DNA from: Streptomyces albidochromogenes
GTDB lineage: Bacteria; Actinomycetota; Actinomycetes; Streptomycetales; Streptomycetaceae
Assembly (NCBI RefSeq): GCF_005981925.1
Contig: NZ_VBVX01000010.1
Span: 1 to 49,769 of the forward strand
Length of the DNA stretch: 49,769 bases
Direction: 5' to 3'
Positions within the stretch are counted from its first letter, which is position 1. Each line of letters begins with the position of its first letter. Positions 1-7,599 of the stretch are shown here, piece by piece. The notes below the pieces were generated by a model that did not search any database, had not been told where the DNA came from, and saw only the letters and a program-made list of their open reading frames with translations. The position numbers and the translations under genes were made by a program.

Positions 1-38
1 ACGAAGGCCCCCAACCGTGACCGGTTGGGGGCCTTCGT
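1..38 (-). terminator. Rho-independent terminator of tRNA-Val
   Basis: Bases 1-16 are the exact reverse complement of 23-38, and G17 can pair with C22, giving a 17-bp stem with a 4-base loop. It lies directly downstream of the tRNA on the minus strand. The window edge coincides with the hairpin base, so any U-tract would be outside. Confidence 0.85.
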
Positions 39-43
39 ACGGG

Positions 44-115
44 TGGGCGCGGACGGTTTCGAACCGCCGACATCTGCTTTGTAAGAGCAGCGCTCTACCC
101 CTGAGCTACGCACCC
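44..115 (-). tRNA. tRNA-Val (anticodon TAC)
   Basis: The minus strand folds as a full cloverleaf. The acceptor stem is GGGTGCG/CGCGCCC with discriminator A. The D arm contains TAGCTCAGGGGTAGAGC. The anticodon stem is CTGCT/AGCAG around loop CTTACAA, so the anticodon is TAC, which reads GUA valine codons. The T arm contains GGTTCGAAACC. The 3' CCA is not encoded (CCC follows the discriminator), as is usual for many actinobacterial tRNAs. A strong terminator follows immediately. Confidence 0.95.
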
Positions 116-129
116 GTGGATGAGGCAAC

Positions 130-160
130 AGCGTACATGGACCGGGGCGCCGGATCGCAA
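130..160 (-). promoter_or_regulatory. Candidate tRNA-Val promoter
   Basis: On the minus strand TTGCGA (155-160) precedes TACGCT (130-135) with a 19-bp spacer. The -10 lies about 15 bases before the mature tRNA 5' end, so a short leader is expected. The spacer is longer than ideal, so this is tentative. Confidence 0.4.
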
Positions 161-290
161 TCGGACAGGTGGTCGCGGGCTGGTGGGGATAACCCCCGGG
201 CCCGTTCGGTGGTGGGCCGCATCGTGCTCGGGAGGGGGGTCTTCGTACGGTGAAGGCTCACACGACGCACTACCTGGGGGATCGATCACC

Positions 291-1046
291 GTGGCTCTTC
301 GTACCCGCGCCCTTCTCGCCGTAGGCGCCGCCGTCGTCGGCGTGGTCGCTCTGAGTGGTTGTGGCGTCGAGGCCAAGGACGCTCCCGCCGAGGAGCGGTC
401 GTTCCCTTTCAGCGGGGACACGCTGACCATCCACGCCGACGACTCCCTCCTGGAGCTCGTGCCGGCCGACGTGCAGGACGTGGAGGTCACCCGGCGGACC
501 GACGGGTGGGTCTTCCTCGGGTCGGGTCCCGAGCCGAAGTGGGAGATGAAGGACGGGAAGCTGGTCCTCGACCAGCGCTGCGACGCGATGGTCAGCGACT
601 GCGAGGCGTGGCACCGGGTGAAGGTGCCGCGCGGGGTCGCCGTGACCGTGAAGGACGACAACGGGAGCGTGACCGCCACCGGCTTCGACAAGCCCCTGAA
701 TCTGCACGCCGACAACGGTGAGATCATCGTCAAGGACTCCAGCGGCCCCCTGGAGCTGAGCAGTTCGAACGGCGAGATCGTCGCGGAGGGCATCTCGTCC
801 AAGCGGGTGACCGCCGAGTCCGACAACGGAAGCGTACGGATGGCCTTCACCTCCGTCCCCGACCTGGTGGAGACGACGAGCGAGAACGGCGAGATCGGCA
901 TCGACCTGCCGCGGGCCGCCTACAGCGTGACGGCCAGCAGCGACAACGGCGAGACCAGGGTCGGGGTGCCGCGCGACGCGAAGAGCCCCCACGTGGTGCG
1001 GGCGCGCAGCGACAACGGCGAAGTCACCCTGCGAACCGCGAACTAA
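291..1046 (+). CDS. DUF4097-type beta-strand repeat lipoprotein
   Basis: A 251-residue protein predicted to be exported and lipid-anchored on the outer face of the membrane. The N-terminus has positive residues, a hydrophobic stretch and a lipobox ending L-S-G-C near residue 21-24. The rest is a repetitive beta-strand region with recurring SDNG or DNGE/SENGE motifs (for example SDNGSVR, SENGEIG, SDNGETR, SDNGEVT), typical of DUF4097 beta-solenoid proteins. The GTG start at 291 is preceded by a GGGGGA ribosome site about 9 bases upstream; the open frame extends to 120 but the signal sequence fixes this start. It is a single gene, 70 bases before the next. The function of the family is not established; an adhesive or scaffold role at the envelope is inference. 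Confidence 0.8.
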   Translation: MALRTRALLAVGAAVVGVVALSGCGVEAKDAPAEERSFPFSGDTLTIHADDSLLELVPADVQDVEVTRRTDGWVFLGSGPEPKWEMKDGKLVLDQRCDAMVSDCEAWHRVKVPRGVAVTVKDDNGSVTATGFDKPLNLHADNGEIIVKDSSGPLELSSSNGEIVAEGISSKRVTAESDNGSVRMAFTSVPDLVETTSENGEIGIDLPRAAYSVTASSDNGETRVGVPRDAKSPHVVRARSDNGEVTLRTAN

Positions 1047-1116
1047 CGCGCCCGTGCGTTCGTCCTTACTGGTGGGAGAATGAACCGGGCAGGCGGACAC
1101 AGCACGGGAGAGGGAT

Positions 1117-2493
1117 GTGACGGCGACAGACGCGCAGCCGTGCACGCAGCGAGTACGCCGCCGTACGACAGCGGACGCCGTCAAGGACGCCGTCACGCTC
1201 GCGCTGCTGCCGGTGCCGCTGCTCGTCGCCCTCCCCTTCGCCTTCGCCGGCGGAGGTACGAGGCGGTGGTTCGGCGGCCGCGGTGAGAATGTGCGGGCCG
1301 ACGCCCAGGCCGCCAAGGACGCCGCGGCGGCGGCCTTCTACGAGCTGGACACCGCCCAGCGCGACCTGCGGATCTCGATCGAGACGATCACGGCGGTGGA
1401 CAGTTCGCCCGCGGGCCGCAAGGCCGTGGACGACTTCGCCGCGCTCGGGCGTCGTATCGACGAGGTCAGCCAGGCCTACATCACCGCCGTCGACGCGCAC
1501 GACCTCGACCGCGACGACCTGGAGGCCGCCACCGCCGCCACGGCCCGCACGGACCTGACCCGCGCGAAGGACGAGCTGGTACGGGTCAAGGGCGAGCTGG
1601 ACCGGTACGCGCAAGCACTCGGCCCGCTGCTCGACACGGCGGAGTCGCAGCTCGCCCGGCTCGCCCCCGCGGTGGAGCGGGCCCGTCAGGCCCTGCTCGC
1701 GGCGAGCAACGCGCTGGACGCGGTACGGGCCTCCGGGCTCCGGGCCGACGATCTCGCGGCGCGGCTCGCGGCCCTCGCGCCGGAGCTGACCAAGCTGAAC
1801 CAGGGAGCCGGGCGGCACGGCGTACCGGAGACGCTGCGGCGCGCGGACCAGGTGCTGCGGGACGCCGAGGCCGTCCGGAGCGAGGCCGAGCGGCTGCCGG
1901 AGCGGGCGGCGGAGATCGACCGGCGGCTGGTGTCGCTGCGCACGCGGGCGCAGGCGCTGACGACCCGGGCCGGCAAGGTCGAGCCGGTCCTGAGCGAGCT
2001 GCGCCGCCGCTTCACGGCCGCCTGCTGGCAGGACCTGCAAGGCGTGCCCGCGCAGACGGCGGACACGGTCCGGCGGGCCGAGGAGAAGATCAAGGAAGCG
2101 GCGAAGGCCCGCGAGGAGCAGCGGTGGCCGGACGCCGTCGCGCTGCTCAGCACCGTCCGGGCGCTGCTGAACTCCACTGACGAGGCGGTCTCGGCCGCCG
2201 GTGACCGCCTCCAGCGCCTCAACGCCGTGTCGAAGGACCCGCAGCACGAGATCGAGCGGACGCGGTTCGCGATCAGGGACGCGCAGCGGCTGGCCATGGC
2301 CGGGCGCAACACCCCCGATCCGCGCCATGCCCGCCCGCTGGACGACTCGGTGGCCCGGCTGGAGCGGGCCGTCGCCGGCCTGGAAGGCCGCCATCCCGAC
2401 TACTGGCACTTCCTGACCGAGACGGAAGCGGTACGGCGCACCGTGGCCCGCGTCGTCTCGGACATCCGCGAGGAGCGCGGCGCGGGCTCCTGA
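1117..2493 (+). CDS. Coiled-coil membrane-associated protein of unknown function
   Basis: A 458-residue protein of no family I recognise. The GTG start at 1117 follows a strong GGGAGAGGG site. One hydrophobic segment lies around residues 27-47 (LALLPVPLLVALPFAFAGG), preceded by basic residues, so the bulk is either anchored by one membrane helix or exported. Residues from about 60 to 440 are almost entirely Ala/Arg/Glu/Leu-rich heptad-like helix (for example ELTKLNQ, EEKIKEAAKAREEQ), suggesting an extended coiled coil. There is only one cysteine in this region. It follows the DUF4097 lipoprotein in the same direction after 70 bases and could be co-transcribed with it. A structural envelope role is a guess. 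Confidence 0.7.
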   Translation: MTATDAQPCTQRVRRRTTADAVKDAVTLALLPVPLLVALPFAFAGGGTRRWFGGRGENVRADAQAAKDAAAAAFYELDTAQRDLRISIETITAVDSSPAGRKAVDDFAALGRRIDEVSQAYITAVDAHDLDRDDLEAATAATARTDLTRAKDELVRVKGELDRYAQALGPLLDTAESQLARLAPAVERARQALLAASNALDAVRASGLRADDLAARLAALAPELTKLNQGAGRHGVPETLRRADQVLRDAEAVRSEAERLPERAAEIDRRLVSLRTRAQALTTRAGKVEPVLSELRRRFTAACWQDLQGVPAQTADTVRRAEEKIKEAAKAREEQRWPDAVALLSTVRALLNSTDEAVSAAGDRLQRLNAVSKDPQHEIERTRFAIRDAQRLAMAGRNTPDPRHARPLDDSVARLERAVAGLEGRHPDYWHFLTETEAVRRTVARVVSDIREERGAGS

Positions 2494-2538
2494 GCGTGGC
2501 GGGGCGCAGCGCACGGCTCGGCGACGCCCGGGGAAGCC

Positions 2539-2574
2539 GCACCGCCGCCCCGCACCGCCGCCCCGCACCGCCCC
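2539..2574. repeat. 13-bp GC-rich tandem repeat
   Basis: The unit GCACCGCCGCCCC occurs twice exactly (2539-2551 and 2552-2564), followed by a shortened third copy (2565-2574). It lies in the 135-base gap between the coiled-coil gene and the FmdB gene and contains no gene. Confidence 0.85.
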
Positions 2575-2616
2575 AGCAGCGCGCCCCGCAGGGGCGACTC
2601 CCGGGCGGGGACTCAG

Positions 2617-2622
2617 TAACCT
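2617..2622 (+). promoter_or_regulatory. -10 box of a leaderless promoter for the zinc-ribbon gene
   Basis: TAACCT lies 6 bases before the ATG at 2629. This spacing would place the transcript start at or next to the A of the ATG, so translation would be leaderless. It supports ATG 2629 over the GTG at 2623. Confidence 0.55.
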
Positions 2623-2628
2623 GTGCGC

Positions 2629-2847
2629 ATGCCCCGTTACGAGTACCGCTGCCGCTCCTGCGGCACCAGCTTCGAGCTGAACCGGCCGATGGCCGAGTCC
2701 TCCGCCCCCGCCACCTGCCCGGACGGGCACGACGACACCGTCAAGCTGCTGTCCGCCGTCGCCGTGGGCGGCACGGCGAGGGCCGCCTCCCCCGCCCCGT
2801 CCGCGGGGGGCGGCGGCGGATGCTGCGGCGGCGGGGGCTGCGGCTGA
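2629..2847 (+). CDS. FmdB family zinc ribbon protein
   Basis: A 72-residue protein starting MPRYEYRCRSCG, the standard FmdB/CxxC_CXXC_SSSS start. It has C-x-x-C at residues 8-11 and a second site further on (TCPDGH), together a predicted zinc ribbon. The C-terminus is a Gly/Cys-rich tail (GGGGGCCGGGGCG) typical of actinobacterial members. The start is set at the second Met because the family begins there and a -10 box lies 6 bases upstream. The family is named after a formamidase regulator, but most members have no proven role. It stands alone; the convergent methyltransferase gene ends 4 bases beyond its stop. Confidence 0.88.
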   Translation: MPRYEYRCRSCGTSFELNRPMAESSAPATCPDGHDDTVKLLSAVAVGGTARAASPAPSAGGGGGCCGGGGCG

Positions 2848-2850
2848 CGG

Positions 2851-3510
2851 TCAGCGCTTCCTGGAGAGCGTCACCCCGTCCGCCACGGGGAGCATGACGC
2901 TCTCCATGCGCTCGTCGCCCCGCACCCGGTCGTTGAACTCCTTGATCGCCGCCGCCGCGCCCGTCGCGTCCTGGTCCGTGACGCCTCCGCCGTAGAAGAC
3001 GTTGTCCGTGGCGATCACCCCGCCCTGCCGCATCCTGGGCACCAGTTCCTCCCAGTACGGCACGTAGTTGACCTTGTCCGCGTCGAGGTAGGCGAAGTCG
3101 ATGTGCGGCTCGGCGGGCATCGCGCGCAGGGTGTCCAGGGCGGGGCCGATGCGCAGCTCGACGCGGTCGGCGACCCCCGCCTCCGCCCAGGCCCGGCGCG
3201 CGTACGCCGTCCACTCCTCCGAGACGTCGCACGTGATCAGCCGGCCGTCGGCGGGCAGGGCCTGCGCCATCGCCAGTGCGGAGAACCCGGTGAACGTGCC
3301 GACCTCGACGATGTGCCGGGCCCGGATCAGCCGGACCAGGAAGGCGAGGAGCGGGCCCTGCTCCTCGGCGGACTGCATGCTCGCGTTCCCGGGCAGCTGC
3401 CGGTAGGTGGTGTCGACGAGGTCCCGTTGCACGGCGTCGAGCGGCGGGGTGTGCGCCAGCATGTACGCGTACAGCTCGTCGGTGAGTGGAGTGCCGTTTC
3501 CCTTGCTCAT
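2851..3510 (-). CDS. SAM-dependent O-methyltransferase (class I, caffeoyl-CoA OMT-like)
   Basis: A 219-residue cytoplasmic enzyme predicted to transfer methyl groups from S-adenosylmethionine to a catechol-like or other hydroxylated substrate, with a divalent cation. It has motif I EVGTFTGFSALAMA at residues 69-82, the DADK motif (D143-K146) and the metal-site DN at 169-170, in the order of the Methyltransf_3 family. The length is typical. It is a lone gene convergent with the FmdB gene, their stop codons being separated by only 3 bases. The natural substrate cannot be read from sequence. Confidence 0.9.
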   Translation of the reverse strand: MSKGNGTPLTDELYAYMLAHTPPLDAVQRDLVDTTYRQLPGNASMQSAEEQGPLLAFLVRLIRARHIVEVGTFTGFSALAMAQALPADGRLITCDVSEEWTAYARRAWAEAGVADRVELRIGPALDTLRAMPAEPHIDFAYLDADKVNYVPYWEELVPRMRQGGVIATDNVFYGGGVTDQDATGAAAAIKEFNDRVRGDERMESVMLPVADGVTLSRKR

Positions 3511-3571
3511 CGCGTTCCCTCACGGTTGTCGGCCGGCGGCCTTCTTCAGCGTGGCTTCAGGCTGGGAATTC

Positions 3572-3577
3572 TAGGGT
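3572..3577 (+). promoter_or_regulatory. -10 box of a leaderless promoter for the DedA gene
   Basis: TAGGGT lies 7 bases before ATG 3585. No ribosome binding site is present in front of this ATG, which agrees with a leaderless transcript. Confidence 0.5.
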
Positions 3578-3584
3578 GTCGCGC

Positions 3585-4211
3585 ATGATCGGAAGCGGCG
3601 CACCACAGTGGATCAACTCCCTCATGGACACCCTCGGGGCACCGGGCGCTGGCCTCGCCATCGCCCTGGAGAACCTGTTCCCGCCGCTGCCCAGTGAGGT
3701 GATCCTGCCGCTGGCCGGGTTCGCCGCCAGTACCGGGCGGATGAGCCTGGTCGCCGCCCTGCTGTGGACCACGGCGGGCTCGGTCGTCGGCGCGCTCGCG
3801 CTGTACGGGGTGGGGGCGCTCCTGGGGCGCGAGCGGACGGTGGCGATCGCGTCCAGGCTGCCGCTGGTGAAGGTCGCCGACATCGAGCGGACCGAGCGGT
3901 GGTTCGCTCGGCACGGCACCAAGGCGGTGTTCTTCGGGCGCATGATCCCGGTCTTCCGGAGCCTGATATCGGTCCCGGCGGGCGTCGAGCGCATGCCGCT
4001 GCCGGTGTTCCTCGGGCTCACGACGCTCGGCAGCGCGATCTGGAACACCGTCTTCGTGCTCGCCGGCTACCTGCTGGGCGAGAACTGGCAGGACGTGACG
4101 GGCTACGTGTCGGCGTACTCGAAGGTGGTGCTCGTGGGGGCCGGGCTGGCGGTGCTCCTCTTCGTGGGCCGCCGGCTGCTGAAGCCCGGGGCGGGCCGGC
4201 GGCGCGGCTGA
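3585..4211 (+). CDS. DedA family integral membrane protein
   Basis: A 208-residue membrane protein of the DedA/VTT superfamily, which includes lipid-carrier flippases and proteins needed for envelope and membrane-potential homeostasis. The diagnostic segments are all present: ENLFPPLPSEVILPLAGF near the N-terminus, a Gly-rich helix, the segment FFGRMIPVFRSLISVPAG with its conserved arginines, and two C-terminal hydrophobic helices. It ends in a basic tail (GRRLLKPGAGRRRG). The open frame extends upstream to 3486, but the -10 box and family length favour ATG 3585. Whether it moves undecaprenyl phosphate or another lipid cannot be told. Confidence 0.9.
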   Translation: MIGSGAPQWINSLMDTLGAPGAGLAIALENLFPPLPSEVILPLAGFAASTGRMSLVAALLWTTAGSVVGALALYGVGALLGRERTVAIASRLPLVKVADIERTERWFARHGTKAVFFGRMIPVFRSLISVPAGVERMPLPVFLGLTTLGSAIWNTVFVLAGYLLGENWQDVTGYVSAYSKVVLVGAGLAVLLFVGRRLLKPGAGRRRG

Positions 4212-4230
4212 AGCCCGGGCCGCCGGCCGC

Positions 4231-5070
4231 TCAGGCCGGGCGCGGGCCGGCGGCGCGGAGGAAGGACCGCAGGATCTCCTCGCCCGCCGCGACCCCGGCC
4301 TCCGGCAGCACGGTGACCGTCGGGGCCGTCCACCCCGTGTCGGCCAGCTCCCCGTGTCCCGGTCGCCAGCCCTGGTCCGCCGCCAGCAGCAGGTCCGCGT
4401 CGAGGAGGGAGTCGCCCGCGGCGAGGGTGAGCTCGGCGCCGGTGCGGCGGGCCACCTCGCGCACGGCCGCGCTCTTGGTGAGCGGTTTCGGTACGGCGTA
4501 GAGCTTGCGGCCCTGGAGGGAGACGGTCCAGCCGCGCTCCTGCGCCCACTCCGCGAGTTCCTTGACCCATTCGTCGGGCAGCAGCGCGCGTTCGACGACC
4601 AGGTAGGCGAAGAGGTCCTCGGCGACCCGCTCCTTGAGCAGCCAGGCGGGGTCGGCGGCGGCGACCAGGTGCGCGCGGACCTCGGCCAGGGTGGCGCACT
4701 CGTCCGCGAGCCTGTCCGCCACCCGCGCCTGCCAGTCCGGGTCGGACACCCCGTCGACCAGCAGGTGACCGCCGTTCGCGCAGATCGCGTAGCGGGGGGT
4801 GGGGATGGGAAGGCGGATGCGGTGGTACTGCTCGCGGGTGCGCGTGGTCGTGGGTACGAAGCAGGTCTCGGCGGCGAGCTGCCCCATCAGCCCGGCGGCG
4901 GTCTCGGTGACGTACGACAGCGGCTTGCTCTCGTACACCTCGACGCACAGCAGGCGCGGCGCCTGGGCGTCGGGCATGCGCAGGCCGAGCGCCGCGGTGG
5001 AGTAGATCAGGGTGCGGTCGAGGTCGCTGGCGACCAGGACGGGCGCGGGTACGGGCGCTGAGGTGGTCAC
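4231..5070 (-). CDS. HAD superfamily phosphatase of the Ter-associated operon
   Basis: A 279-residue cytoplasmic hydrolase. Motif I is SDLDRTL (nucleophile D16, acid D18), motif II lies at VPTTTRT, motif III lysine is in PLTKSAAV, and motif IV is GDSLLDADLL. Its cap arrangement resembles sucrose-phosphatase or mannosyl-3-phosphoglycerate phosphatase-like HADs. It is the last gene of a minus-strand operon: its ATG overlaps the stop of the phosphoribosyltransferase gene by 4 bases (5067-5070). In Ter-linked metabolic modules described for bacteria, a HAD enzyme occurs beside PRTases and a CitE-like lyase, so it probably dephosphorylates an intermediate of that pathway. The substrate is unknown. 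Confidence 0.88.
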   Translation of the reverse strand: MTTSAPVPAPVLVASDLDRTLIYSTAALGLRMPDAQAPRLLCVEVYESKPLSYVTETAAGLMGQLAAETCFVPTTTRTREQYHRIRLPIPTPRYAICANGGHLLVDGVSDPDWQARVADRLADECATLAEVRAHLVAAADPAWLLKERVAEDLFAYLVVERALLPDEWVKELAEWAQERGWTVSLQGRKLYAVPKPLTKSAAVREVARRTGAELTLAAGDSLLDADLLLAADQGWRPGHGELADTGWTAPTVTVLPEAGVAAGEEILRSFLRAAGPRPA

Positions 5071-7598
5071 TTCGCCGCTACCGCCTTGCCGTCCGCGCCG
5101 GTGGCGCCGCGGGTGTACTGGGGGTGGATCAGGCCGACGCAGGTGTACGGGAGCCCGTCGACCTCCTCGACCGGGACGCCGCGCTGCTCCGCCAGGAGCC
5201 GTACGTGGTCGAGGTCGGCGCCCGCGTCGCGCTTGGCGAGGATCTTCCAGGGCACGCGGCGCAGCAGGACGCGGGTGGTCTCGCCGACACCGGGCTTGAC
5301 CAGGTTCACGTCGTGGATGCCGTACTCCTCGCTGATCCGCTCGACGGCCGCCCAGCCCTCCCAGGTGGGAGCGCGGTCGGCCGACAGCAGTTCCTTGACC
5401 TCGGCGTCCGCGGCGGCCGCGACCTCGTCGAAGCGGGCGGCGACACGGTCGAGGAAGAGGCCGGACACGTCGTCACCGGCGAGTTCGCGGTAGAACTTCG
5501 CCCCGTGGAAGTCGTCGGGTCCGACCAGGTCGGCGCGCAGGACCGTGCGGGAGATCAGGCCCGAGACGGTGGAGTTGAGGCACGCGGAGGGGATGAGGAA
5601 GTCCTCGCGGGTGCCGTACGTCTTCACACAGCCGCCGGGGTCGGCGAGGACGGCGATCTCCGGGTCGAAGCCGCGGACTCCGGTCCTGGCGGCGAAGTCG
5701 TCGAGCGCCTGGGCGAGTTCGCGGGTGATCGCGCCCTTGCCCGTCCAGCCGTCGACGAACACGACGTCGGCCGGGTCGTGGTGCGCGGCGAGCCAGCGCA
5801 GCGCCGTCTCGTCGATGCCGCGGCCCCGGACGATGGAGACGGCGTAGTGCGGAAGGTCGAGCCCGTGCCGGTGCTGGGCGTAACGCCGCATCAGGACGCC
5901 GACGGGGGTGCCGGCGCGGGCGAGGGAGACCAGGACGGGGCGCGGCGAGCGTTCGGCGAGGACCGTGTCGGTGACGGTGGCGACGGCCTGGGCGATCCGG
6001 GCGGCCGAGGTCTCCAGGGCCGCCTTGAAGAGCTGCTGGTACTGGGCGCTCGGCTGGTACTCGACGGGCAGCGACTCGGCGTAGTGCGCGCCGCCGCTCT
6101 GGATCGCCTCCTCGCGCTCCTCCGTCGGAGCCTCCAGCTCGATATCCGAGAGGTCCTGGAGGAGCCAGCCGACGTCCTCGGGCGCGTACGAGGAGAAGGC
6201 GGGGCCGCGGAGGGGCTCGGGCATGGGCGGCTCCTGCCGTAGAGGGGCTTGCTCGGGTACGGCGTCGGACGCGCCGGGCACGCCGGACATGTGACCGGAC
6301 GTGCCGGGCGCACCGGGTATGTGCGAGGGGACGACCGCGAGCACGACGCGCCCGGTGTGGGCGGCGAGCACCGCGAGCAGTCCGTCGGGGGCGTGCAGCG
6401 CGGGGGTGTCGGCCGCGGAGTCGACCACGGCGACGACGGCGTCGAACCCGGCGCCCGCCACGTTGTAGGCGTAGCGCGTGCCGGGGCCGTCGGCGGGGTC
6501 GTCGTGCGCGGGGAAGACGAGGCGCGTGCGTATCGCGTATCCGGGGTCGTCCACGGCGAGCACGGGCGAGCGGGTGGTGGTCGAGTACCGCACCTCGGCG
6601 TCGAGGCGCTCCTCCAGCGCGGTGGCCAGTCGCAGCGGCGCGTACATCAGCTCCTCGAAGCCGAGGACGAGTACGCGGCGGGCGCCCGGCGGCAGCGCCT
6701 CGGCGAGGCGGTCCGCCATGCCGGGCAGCGCGGCCTCCAGCGCGTCCCGGTGCGCGGGCGTGAAGCCGTGGCGCCCTCCGTCGGGGACCCCTTCGGGCCA
6801 GCCCAGCTCCGCGCGGACGGCCCCCGTCACGGCGTCGGCGGGGGCGCCGCCGGTGCGGTCGGGGGTCGTGTCGTAGCGGCTCACCAGGGCCTGGCCCTTC
6901 GCCAGGACGTCCTCGGGCAGGCGGACCGTGCCCGAGGCCATGGCGATCAGGTCCACCCGGGCGCCGATCTCGCGCGCGAACTCCTCCAGCCGCTCCCGGT
7001 CGCGCGCGGAGCGCATGTCGACCAGGGCCACGATCACGTACCGCTCGCGCGGGTAGCGGGCGTGCAGGTCGCGGACGGTGTTGAGCACCGTGTTCCCGGT
7101 GGAGAACTCGTCGTCGACCAGGACCAGCGGCCCTTCGCCGGCCAGCAGCGCGGGGTCCTCGGGCAGCAGCAGGTGGGAGGTGGCGTGCGAGTGGGACTCC
7201 TCGAAGCCGCCGGCCGTCGCCACGCCCTCGACCGGGCGGCGCGTCGAGTGCAGGTACGGCGCGTAGCCGACGCCGTCGGCCACCGCGTGGCCGAGGCCGG
7301 TCGCCGTCTCGGCGTACCCGAGGACGACCGCGCGCGCGGCGGCCTCGTCTCCCAGCAGCTCGCGCACGCGCCGGCCGAGCGCGAACCCCGCCCCGTACAC
7401 CCGCGACGGCAGCTGCGGCACATGCTTGCCCAGCACGTTCGACACCAGCAGATGGGCCCGCTTGGGGTTGCGGCGCAGGGCCAGTCCCAGCAGATCCCGC
7501 AGCCCGCCCGGCCCCTGGTCCCCGCCGTCACCGACGAGTTCGACGCCGAGCCGCTCCGCGACCCACGATCCCGACCACACCACGTCTTCGGTCCCCAT
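5067..7598 (-). CDS. Fused PRTase_2-TRSP-PRTase_1-PELOTA protein (Ter-associated)
   Basis: An 843-residue protein that appears to join two phosphoribosyltransferases. The first half (about 1-250) has the PRPP-binding loop VLVDDEFSTGNT at 159-170. A TRSP domain follows, with its name-giving T-R-S-P at 342-345. A Gly/Pro linker (about 425-465) contains a 10-residue tandem repeat. The second PRTase (about 470-740) has the loop VVFVDGWTGKGAI at 612-624. The C-terminus (about 745-825; RRVPWKILAKR and CVGLIHP) matches the PELOTA-type RNA-binding domain found with such PRTases. The two halves are often separate genes. It starts 1 base after the stop of the CitE-like gene and overlaps the HAD gene, so translation is coupled. 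Predicted role: synthesis or salvage of a nucleoside-like metabolite in the Ter stress system; the product is unknown. Confidence 0.88.
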   Translation of the reverse strand: MGTEDVVWSGSWVAERLGVELVGDGGDQGPGGLRDLLGLALRRNPKRAHLLVSNVLGKHVPQLPSRVYGAGFALGRRVRELLGDEAAARAVVLGYAETATGLGHAVADGVGYAPYLHSTRRPVEGVATAGGFEESHSHATSHLLLPEDPALLAGEGPLVLVDDEFSTGNTVLNTVRDLHARYPRERYVIVALVDMRSARDRERLEEFAREIGARVDLIAMASGTVRLPEDVLAKGQALVSRYDTTPDRTGGAPADAVTGAVRAELGWPEGVPDGGRHGFTPAHRDALEAALPGMADRLAEALPPGARRVLVLGFEELMYAPLRLATALEERLDAEVRYSTTTRSPVLAVDDPGYAIRTRLVFPAHDDPADGPGTRYAYNVAGAGFDAVVAVVDSAADTPALHAPDGLLAVLAAHTGRVVLAVVPSHIPGAPGTSGHMSGVPGASDAVPEQAPLRQEPPMPEPLRGPAFSSYAPEDVGWLLQDLSDIELEAPTEEREEAIQSGGAHYAESLPVEYQPSAQYQQLFKAALETSAARIAQAVATVTDTVLAERSPRPVLVSLARAGTPVGVLMRRYAQHRHGLDLPHYAVSIVRGRGIDETALRWLAAHHDPADVVFVDGWTGKGAITRELAQALDDFAARTGVRGFDPEIAVLADPGGCVKTYGTREDFLIPSACLNSTVSGLISRTVLRADLVGPDDFHGAKFYRELAGDDVSGLFLDRVAARFDEVAAAADAEVKELLSADRAPTWEGWAAVERISEEYGIHDVNLVKPGVGETTRVLLRRVPWKILAKRDAGADLDHVRLLAEQRGVPVEEVDGLPYTCVGLIHPQYTRGATGADGKAVAAK
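6264..6323 (-). repeat. 30-bp tandem duplication in the PRTase linker
   Basis: On the minus strand two adjacent 30-base units (6323-6294 and 6293-6264) match at 23 of 30 positions. They encode HIPGAPGTSG and HMSGVPGASD, residues 426-445, in the flexible linker between the TRSP domain and the second PRTase. Confidence 0.85.
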
Positions 7599-7599
7599 C

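Noticed and set aside
1066..2730. Long open frame on the minus strand opposite the coiled-coil gene
   Set aside because: It is low-complexity Arg/Gly/Val sequence with no family features, and the plus-strand gene has a good start, ribosome site and consistent codon use. GC-rich DNA gives such shadow frames.
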